DNA of 43,277 nucleotides, from positions 37,079 to 80,355 of the forward strand of contig BQKZ01004553.1 in assembly GCA_036244855.1 (NCBI GenBank), in the 5' to 3' direction. Each line of letters starts with the position of its first letter. Within the stretch, counting starts at the first letter, position 1. Below are positions 35,607 through 43,277 of the stretch, piece after piece. This stretch comes from Temnopleurus reevesii (lineage: Eukaryota > Echinodermata > Echinoidea > Temnopleuroida > Temnopleuridae). Below the pieces are notes generated by a model. It was given only the letters and a program-made list of their open reading frames with translations, did not search any database and was not told the DNA's origin. The position numbers and the translations under genes were made by a program.

Positions 35607-35919
35607 ACTTGGATCCTCTCTCCTTATCCTCCTCTTGAACTCCTTTCAACACTGACCACACACAATGGAAGTGGTCAGACCCATGCAGTTCCTTCCTAGT
35701 CTGCAAGCACAAACCCTTGACTTTTGGTGTGTGTGCATGTGCAGAGCATCCTGTATGTGTGTGATGTAGTCACACAATGCATACCCTGTATCACGCTCTG
35801 CACATGCACACACCAAAAGTCTAGGGTATGTGCTTGCAGACTACCCCCTAACTTGGATCCTTCCTTATCCTCCTCTCGAACCCCTTTCATCACTGACCAC
35901 ACACAATGGAAGTGGTCAG
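35607..35919 (+). repeat. Direct repeat flanking MITE copy 3
   Basis: The stretch from ACTTGGATCC to CACACAATGGAAGTGGTCAG occurs at 35607-35678 and again at 35851-35919. A CATCCCCATCC...TTCCCTC block likewise precedes (35349) and follows (35577) MITE copy 2. The whole region is therefore a local duplication carrying the two MITE copies. Confidence 0.8.
35699..35841. mobile_element. Palindromic TA-target MITE, copy 3 (shorter)
   Basis: Same termini as copy 2 (GTCTGCAAGCACA at left, TGTGCTTGCAGAC at right), TA on both sides (35697-35698, 35842-35843). At 143 bp it lacks about 46 bp of the left-centre of copy 2. The hairpin arms ACACACCAAAAGTC and GACTTTTGGTGTGTGTG share a change relative to copy 2, as expected if arms are homogenised within a copy. 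Confidence 0.9.
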
Positions 35920-36266
35920 TGGCCAGCCCCTTCCGCTATTAAACTTGGCTCCTAAATCTCGCCCACAGTCCCTTGATTGTTCAGGGGTCTAAACCGCCCC
36001 CAGGTGGCACCCATTTAGAATTTAGGGGGTTTTATCCCTCATATTTCATCCATCAACATTTACTTTACGATGACTCATACAATCTTACATGTTGACAGCT
36101 ACGTGCAGATACTTGCCGAAATGCTCCAAGATGGGGAAAGGACTCTCGGAGAGGGGTATCGCCTAGAGCGGTGGTTGGTTTCGAGAAGGGGTATTGTGAA
36201 AATAATCACACTCCTGTTCCTATTTATTGAGAGATTACTCTTGAAAGTGAAGTTCAGTAACAAATC

Positions 36267-38190
36267 TTAGAACTGAAAGAAGGCTGGTTTCAATTACTCA
36301 ATCAGAAAAGAGCACAATGCTTTAGTTCAAAACACAATTACCAAATGCCTAAGTTTATAACATAAGTAACCTATTATGGGTTTTAATATCACACAAATTT
36401 GGGCAAATTGGTATGCCTGATATTGAATATCATATTTGTGATAAAGAATCTTATTTATCAATTTGCAATTTGCAATCTACTCACTTAAAGCGAATATCGA
36501 GTACTTGCAAAGAACTTCAATTTGGAAAAATGAATGATTAAAATAATCTCATGTTACAAACAAAACACAACGTGACTTGTGTAGACAAGGGAAAACTAAT
36601 ATGATAACCTCAAACCGGTTAAAATCGAAATTATGTCATTCTCCACGTGCTCTGTCCACTGCAGCAAACACAGGAAGCAGCGCGTGGGACTGGTATAAAA
36701 TCTGTCGGCCCGACATGGCCCAATTTTGACCCTTTATTTGCACATTTCTCTGCCATTATACATTTTCTTGCAAAACACTTTGGCACATATTATTTATTCA
36801 TAGTTCTGAACATTCTTCTCACATTTTGTGCGATTCTGTGAACATTTATTTTATTTTTTTAACAAATACCAGAATATATCTTTAATCTGGTGAATGATAA
36901 CCACATTATATTTTTTTTACACTCAGTAATGGAAACTGGTAGAACTCATTTTAGTGGGTAGGCCTATGTGGTTGCAACAAATTACTCATTTTAATTATTT
37001 GATGATAAAAATGATCTCATTCAAGCTTTGCAGTGGTACAAAAAGGAATCAAAATCGATTAGAATTGGAGTATCCTAAAGGTCTGAAACTATAAATATCA
37101 CAATGATTAGCAATAAATATTTGCCCTCATTTTAGCTGCATTTACTCATAACCCAAGCAGTCATGATTTCAGTGGAAGTGGTCACCAATCTCCTATCACT
37201 CACACTTGTTATATAGGCCCTCATACCACCTGCTAATAGTCATAACAGGGACATATGTACACCCCTCCACTAAAATTCAAAATCCTGCATCGTAAACTTC
37301 CATACATTTAAGACATTGTATAAGGTAGTTTTCGTTAAAAAATTAACTGCCAGATCCTAAATGCTACCAAAAGAGTTGGTGTATATAAACTAAGCAGAGG
37401 ATATATCAGACTTTGAAATCAATGATTAATGCTTAGATATAGTTAAAATTCAAAATATGGCGTATATAGGCACACAATGCTGGAACAATGCGTTTGTGGT
37501 ACACTTTATTCAATTTTCATAGATATCTTGATAGTGCCTCCGTAACTTTCTTCTTAATCAATCTGAATGTAATGACAGAACAGACAACTTGCTTTGACAA
37601 CTTTGAAAATACCAAAATGATAATGTGTGACAATGTCTTTAAAATTTCACCATTCTTTGTCAAGATGTCGAGAATTAGCAAACATGCATCCTTTGGAAAT
37701 TTTTGGGAACCATCTAGAACTCCCCACCACTACAATAGAAACTCAGTATAACAATATGCTTGGGACCATCAAATTTACCTTAATATAGCGGTAATCTCTT
37801 TATAACAGAGTTAAAAACAATAAGCTATAAAGAGCTGGGACTAGATTTTTTACCTCTTTATAGCGGATGCGTTACATCAGATCTCTATACCGAGTTTCCA
37901 CTGCACATGTAGTGGAGATCCAAGAGGTGGAGCGTCTGGTGGGTGTTGTATCAGGTTTAGAAACCTACATGGGGCTTGTTTGTAGTAGAGTTTATTAGAG
38001 TACACAGCGTTCTTTATCGCCTGCAGAGATTTTACAAGATCTCCATTCTTTGATACTTTGGGCTCAAATAAGAAAGGCATGTGGAAGTGGAAATGTGTGG
38101 TTTCACACTGATTTTTAGTTCTTTGTGTAGACGCAAGTGGTAGACTGCATAGAAAATCTTAAACACCCTTTAATTGGCAACTTGCGAAAC
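36267..38190 (+). repeat. Large duplicated segment, copy A
   Basis: Starts TTAGAACTGAAAGAAGGCTG and ends TTGGCAACTTGCGAAAC, directly before the ambiguous base at 38191. It aligns in order with 38192-39866, with long highly similar stretches (first 200 bp, the GTCTGAAACTATAAATATCA region, last 280 bp) and several insertions or deletions. It contains one unit of the roughly 245-bp tandem repeat, the small element at 37733-37903 and a GC-richer block at about 36640-36740 with no clear equivalent in copy B. Confidence 0.9.
37733..37903. mobile_element. pogo/Tigger-like MITE, present in copy A only
   Basis: Seen: left end CAATAGAAACTCAGTATAACA; right end read in complement CAGTGGAAACTCGGTATAGAG; interior blocks TATAGCGG and CTTTATAAC/CTATAAAGAG. 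TA precedes the left end (37731-37732); the base pair after the right end is CA, possibly a mutated TA. Known: CAGTRGAAACTCG-type termini with TA targets are typical of pogo/Tigger elements. The matching place in copy B (about 39580) lacks it. Confidence 0.65.
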
Positions 38191-38191
38191 N
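38191..38191. other. Ambiguous base (n) at the junction of two duplicated segments
   Basis: The only non-ACGT character in the window. Copy A ends at 38190 and copy B begins at 38192, so the n marks an exact junction and probably an assembly join. Confidence 0.95.
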
Positions 38192-39866
38192 TTAGAACTG
38201 AAAGAAGGCTGGTTTCAATTACTCAATCAGAAAAGAGCACAATGCTTTAGTTCAAAACACAATTACCACATGCCTAAGTTTACAACATAAGTAACCCATT
38301 ATGGGTTTGAATATCACAAAAATTTGGGCAAATTGCTATACCTGATATTAAATTTCATATTTGTAAAAGAATTTGTGACTATTTTATCCTGGAGAATGAT
38401 ATCTCTTATAGATTTTCTCCATTGAGATAAACAAATCTAGTAGAACTCAAACGCACCTTTTAAGTAAAATATAACATGGGTATGCTTGCAACAAATTAAT
38501 ACTCTTTTTTTAATTCTCCAATAATAGCAATGATCTTACTCAAGCGAAGCTGTGATAAAGAAGAACAGGAATCAAAATTGATTAGCATTGGAGTATCCTA
38601 AAGGTCTGAAACTATAAATATCACAATGATTAGCAATAAATATTTGCCCCCATTTTAGCTGCATTTACTCATAATCCAAGCAGTCATGATTTCAGTGGAA
38701 GTGGTCACCAATCTCCTATGACTCATACATCTTATATATATATATAGGCCCTCATACCACCTGCTAATACTAGTCATAACAGGGATGTCTTTACACCCCT
38801 CCATTCAAATTCAAATTCCTGCATCGTAAATTTCCATAATGTACATTAAATTTCACCATTCTTTCTATTCTATTAATCAATTTCCAACTATTTTGTCGTC
38901 ATCTTAGCTACATTTAATACTCATAACCCAAGAAGTCAACATTGCAGTGAAAGTGATCACCTATCTCCTATGACTCATACATCTTATATAGGCCATCATC
39001 CCACCTGCTAAGACTCATTAAAGGGTCAGCTTTGCACCCCTCCACTCAAATTCAAGATCCTGCATCAAAAACTTCCAAAATATACATTAAATTTCATCAT
39101 TCTTTCTGTTCTATTAATCAATTTAAAACTGATTTGTCCTCATTTTAGCTGCATTTATTCCTAACCCAAGCAGTCAGTGGAAGTGGTCACCAATCTACTA
39201 TGACTCATAAAATATATAGGCCATCATCCCACCTGCTGAGAGTCATAATGGTGCCATTTTTAGTACACCCCTCCACTTAAATTCTATTCCTTCACAGACA
39301 CTTCCATATAGGCTACAGTAAACTCTGCCTATTCCTTGGTTGTCGAATAATTGTCAAAGTCAAAGAGACTCCTTGGAACAAATCATAGTAACCCTGTATT
39401 AGTTAACACTTGTAAGTCAAATTTGTTTTCAGTTAAACAATTTTTGTTGCCCCAAAAGATTCAACTTTGGATGTACCTAAACATTTTACGATTATTTGTC
39501 TGGTTGTCTAGAATTAGCAAGAAGGCCTATATTCTTTGGAATCTTTGGAAATCTTTGGGAACCAATCCTTGAGTTGGCTTGTACCAGTAGTAGAGAGCCC
39601 AGAGGTGGGGCGTCTGGTGGGTGTTGTATCGGGTTTAGAAACCTACATGGGGCTTGTTTGTAGTAGAGTTTATTAGAGTACACAGCGTTCTTTATCGCCT
39701 GCAGAGATTTCACAAGATCTCCATTCTTTGATACTTTGGGCTCAAATAGGAAAGGCATGTGGAAGTGGAAATGTGTGGTTTCACACTGATTTTAGTTCTT
39801 TGTGTACACGCTACTGGTAGACTGCATAGAAAATCTTAAACACCCTTTAATTGGCAACTTGCGAAA
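38192..39866 (+). repeat. Large duplicated segment, copy B
   Basis: Starts with the same TTAGAACTGAAAGAAGGCTG as copy A and ends at the same TTGGCAACTTGCGAAA, then runs on into unique sequence (TAAATCACC). Compared with copy A it has three rather than one of the roughly 245-bp units, lacks the element at 37733-37903, and differs strongly around 39300-39540. The ORF on the minus strand at 39492-39758 is the duplicate of the one at 37877-38080. Both lack splice context or a recognisable domain, so I do not call them genes. Confidence 0.9.
38651..39300 (+). repeat. Tandem repeat, three units of about 245 bp
   Basis: Units begin at 38651, 38900 and 39141 with CATTTTAGCTGCATTTA-like sequence. Each contains AGTGGTCACCAATCTCCTAT, TATAGGCC, CCACCTGCTAA and CACCCCTCCA in order; spacings are 249 and 241 bp. 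Units have diverged, so the array is not recent. Copy A has one unit, starting near 37128. Confidence 0.9.
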
Positions 39867-41629
39867 TAAATCACCATCAGGCTATCTTTAGAAGCCACAG
39901 GATTAAAAGCATATTTTGTATCTCGCAAACATCTATAAAACTGGAGTTTGAGCCTGCCAACTTTCCAATAATATCAGAGTGAAATAGGAATTAAACTGTC
40001 TAAAATAACGCATAAAACTATACAATGAATGAATATTGCGAGTGTATTAAATACTCATTTCTAAATTTGTTTGTGCTTCATCATATTATTCTGGTGGCTG
40101 ATTTAACATGATTTATTGTAGACAGAGGTTAGCGAACTATGTAATGACATCACAATTGAATCCAAGGAGAGTTTTGATGAAGTTTCTGGTCTGCATAGGG
40201 GAAATAAGATTTGACATTCATTTTGCAGGCCTGTAACCAAGCATAATTTGTAATTTCTGTTTCTGATTGTTTCTTCATTTAGGAAGGGGTCTGGCAATGC
40301 ATAATTTTCAAACATGTCATTGAATTGAATCCTCATCATTGTTCAAGTTGTTTTGGGAATGTTTTACGGTTTTAATAGTAAACATTTTTAGTATCAATGT
40401 TACCCTACATGCAAAATAGGAGGGAGGGATCGAATGATACATCTTCTGAATATCCTACTTTACTGGGTCTGATGTACCGAAAGGAGGCCATCTGTAGCTC
40501 TTAGAACATAAATTTGACTCAGCTACTGGTACTACTGCTACTAATTAACAGTCCCATATCCATTCTACTAATCCCTTAGCAAGTTTAAACTATGAATTTC
40601 ATAGTAGTGTATTAAATAGCAAACATTCTACTAATGGATTCTGTGATGAATATCTTTAAGACTGAAATATCTGGCCTATATTTCACATTGTCAGATTCAA
40701 AACGCTAAGCCTATACGAAGTCAAACAAGTGAAGAGGACAATCTATATTTAAGAGGTTGTAATCCTACCCCTGGCAATTAGACCCTAGGGCGGTATCTAT
40801 GACTGGTCATTATTATCATTATCAGCGAGAGAGGAGCTATGCCTGCTATGTATGTTGGGTCATCAGGGCATCCTGACATCACTACCATGTTGATCTAACG
40901 AGTCATCGGGATAGACCTTGTATTTGCTTTCTTGACGGGGATTGTAGCATCCCCAGTCTGGTCCATCTGATGGCCCCACCCCCAAAGAGACAAAAAGTGA
41001 ATATGAAGATAGGAAAGAAAAGCAATTGACACCTCCATTCCTACCATGGCACTGACAGCATGTTCTAATGCTAGAAATTTATGCTATATTGTAAAGCTGG
41101 ATAGCTATATTAGAAGGGAATTGCTACACGAAAAAATGTCTCTACACAAATCTTATAGAACAAAATGTAGGGAGGAACTGCACACCAATGTATTTTCTAG
41201 TCTGCTCTGTTGAAAAACACGTCTGTATGGTCAGTTGATTCTGTCTTTTCTCTATAATATTTTGGGATAAATTGACTCGCATCCAAACATGGGGTAAGAA
41301 CATCTGAAGCTATGAAACAATTAAAACTGAAAGCAAAGTTCAATCAACTAATGAAATGTTCAACGGCCTACAAATTATTATTATTGCGGTCATTATTTAT
41401 TTAGCATTTTACAAAAAAAAAAATCAAAGGGTATTGCTGCAGAAGTGGGACAGAATGGCAGAAAAAAAATTGTTGGTTACTTTTTTAATATGGTCCTTAT
41501 AAAGGGTGGCAAGATGATATGCATAATGATTACAAGCAGAGCTTTAATATCAAAAGTATATCTTTCAAGACAATGCACAAATGGATTTTTGTTTCAAGTA
41601 TATCTGACAACACTTTGAAAATCTAAGAG
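39867..41629. other. Noncoding, nothing recognised
   Basis: Unique-looking AT-rich sequence with a slightly GC-richer stretch at 40780-40990. No splice-supported coding block. Confidence 0.5.
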
Positions 41630-42195
41630 GTGGTCTATATCTGCTTTGATTAATTACAAACATACCTATTTTCAGTTTAAAAATATCAGATACGTGATGC
41701 GAAGCAGATCATGTTTAAAAACCATATCTTTCCATGTCTGCTCGATGATAAACATACAGATAGCAAGCATGGTTTTTATAAGTTTCTTACAAAGTCTTCA
41801 AGTCATGACAGACATTGAACCTAGCACTATTGGACAGACCCGATTTGATAAAACCCTATTGGGGTGGTCTGTATCTGCTTTGGCTAATTTCAAACATACC
41901 TTTTTTCAGTTTAAACATATCAGATACGTGATGTAGAGCAGATCACATTCAATACCATATCTTCTTATGTCTGCTTGATAATAAACAAATAGCAAACAGG
42001 TTTTTATGAATGTCTTAAAAATTTTCCATGACAGACCATGGACGTAGCACTATTAACAGACCTGATTTGATGAAACCCTAGTAATCTATTGGGGTGGTCT
42101 ATATCAGCTTTGGCAAATTTCAAACATACTTATTTTCAGTTTAAACATATCAGATATGTGATGCAGAGCAGATCACATTTAATTCCATTTCTTCC
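41630..42195 (+). repeat. Tandem repeat, 2.4 units of about 232 bp
   Basis: Units start with GTGGTCTATATCTGCTTTG-like sequence at 41630, 41864 and 42094 (spacings 234 and 230 bp). Each carries TTTCAGTTTAAACATATCAG, ATACGTGATG, AGCAGATCA and, in the complete units, TAGCACTATT...GATTTGAT..AAACCCTA. The third unit stops near 42195. The 96-codon ORF at 41646-41936 reads through the array and is not a gene. Confidence 0.9.
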
Positions 42196-43277
42196 AGTCT
42201 CTGTGTACTGAGATAACAGAAAGCCTTTCAGCATGATCACTTTGGTCTAAATACGAGAGTGAAAAAATGAAAGATCCTGTCAAGAACTGGTGAAAATGAA
42301 AAGCTATCATCGAGATGATAGAAACAAGATTTCCTATCTAAGACCCTTATTCACACAAAGAAATTTACTGTTTGGACAAATAAATGAGCATTGATCTAAT
42401 TGATATTCATTTTTCAAATAATTGCCCATAGCAAAGCATAATATCATGATTTTAAGAGAACATTGTACAGTTCGACAATCATATATAAGTGTTTCATAAT
42501 GCATGATATGCTTATGAGTATGATTTTTAACCAGCAATCTGCCATTTTTAGCTTTTTATGATAGGCTAAACTGAAATCATATTAGATATTGGCTATTAAT
42601 TTTCATAAAACTACCATTCTATGTTATTCCTTAACCCTTTACCGACTAACACTGCCCAAAAGTACCCCTGAATTCACTGAATTGCCCCAAACTGCCAATC
42701 ATTTCAAAGAGTATATTGTAACCGTTCTCGTGATGACTCCACAAAGAAAATGTAGAACATTTGCAGAGTTATTTCATATTGTAATGTTCATTTTTTGTTA
42801 TTTGAATTTATTTATTGATTTGAATTTATAAACATGCACTAGAGATAACAATAATAAAACACCTTCTAATGAGTAACAAGACTTTTGAACACAATCCCCA
42901 GTAGCTGATGGGTTAAGAATAATTCTCTATAAGTTTTTCCTAATCTAAAAGGCCCAGCCTGAACCATCTCATTCATTCTACAGTTCTAAAAGTAGATACC
43001 AGAATATCAATAAATATTTCACAGCATCAGTTTCCCTCCCACTTTCAGTGTTTGGTCGAATAATAAACATTCAAATGGTAACCTCCTTTTCAGGGTGGCA
43101 AAAATTTGTTTTCACATCGCTCAATAAAGGAAAATATATGGAATGTGAGAGTATACAAGTAGGCCTATATAGCCTATACATGACTTTATTGCCAAGGTCA
43201 TTAACGAAGAAAGGACAACAAATTGTATTATAAGGCAGCTGTATCTCACACCCCCATTCCCTAAAAATAGCATTATG
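42196..43277. other. Noncoding, nothing recognised
   Basis: Chance ORFs only. TAGGCCTA at 43160-43167. Confidence 0.5.

Noticed and set aside
36070..36270. Plus-strand ORF with QILAEMLQDGERTLGEGYR, possible orphan exon
   Set aside because: No recognisable family, and splice-like sites on both strands are ambiguous; the frame runs into low-complexity hydrophobic sequence and then the duplicated segment.
36640..36740. TATA box (TATAAAA at about 36694) and GC-rich block as a promoter with a short gene
   Set aside because: The only nearby ATG frame stops after a few codons, and the block sits in one copy of a duplicated, repeat-laden segment.
37877..38080. Minus-strand ORF repeated at 39492-39758 (MPFLFEPKVSKNG...), considered as a duplicated gene
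   Set aside because: It is conserved only because the whole 1.7-1.9 kb segment is duplicated; stop position and tail differ and no domain or splice context is seen.
41646..41936. 96-codon ORF
   Set aside because: It spans more than one unit of the tandem array at 41630-42195; the repeated peptide reflects repeated DNA.

Overview
This is AT-rich (roughly 65% A+T by eye), intron-dominated eukaryotic DNA, most likely from a marine invertebrate deuterostome such as an echinoderm. That assignment is inference. It rests on a vertebrate-like multiplexin collagen gene with GT-AG introns, many tRNA-derived SINE-like repeats, long poly-G/poly-C tracts, many small inverted-repeat elements, and a striking excess of the octamer TAGGCCTA. 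There are no bacterial-style genes or operons. Almost all stop-to-stop ORFs in the window are chance openings in noncoding DNA.

The only protein-coding gene I can support is on the minus strand. Three exons encode the laminin-G/thrombospondin N-terminal-like (TSPN) module of a collagen XV/XVIII (multiplexin) relative and the start of the adjoining segment: 13576-13023, then 12264-12196, then 10823-10764. Phases fit (1 to 0, 0 to 0, 0 to 0), and all three exons join into one open frame. The two cysteines of the domain lie in different exons, and a likely glycosaminoglycan-attachment motif (E-x-S-G-S-G) is created at the second exon junction. The signal-peptide exon and the collagenous/endostatin exons were not found. 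They probably lie outside the window or in exons too short to recognise, so 13.6-43.3 kb would be upstream intron or intergenic DNA and 1-10.7 kb downstream intron.

The rest is a mosaic of repeats. It holds two tRNA-derived SINE copies (15.4 and 24.1 kb), a minus-strand tRNA-like remnant (27.6 kb), a LINE 3' end (9.7 kb) whose tail resembles the SINE tails, and several miniature inverted-repeat elements: 5.9, 8.4, 12.6/19.7, 20.7/29.9, 30.3/35.4/35.7 and 37.7 kb. There are also GA and TCA microsatellites, and two tandem arrays with units of about 230-250 bp (38.65 and 41.63 kb).

The most notable structural feature is at 36.27-39.87 kb. Two diverged copies of the same segment sit head-to-tail, separated by a single ambiguous base (n at 38191). 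The copies differ in tandem-unit number and in presence of a small transposon. This looks like two haplotypes stitched in series by an assembler, although a true tandem duplication is possible. I found no evidence for a novel multi-gene system here.
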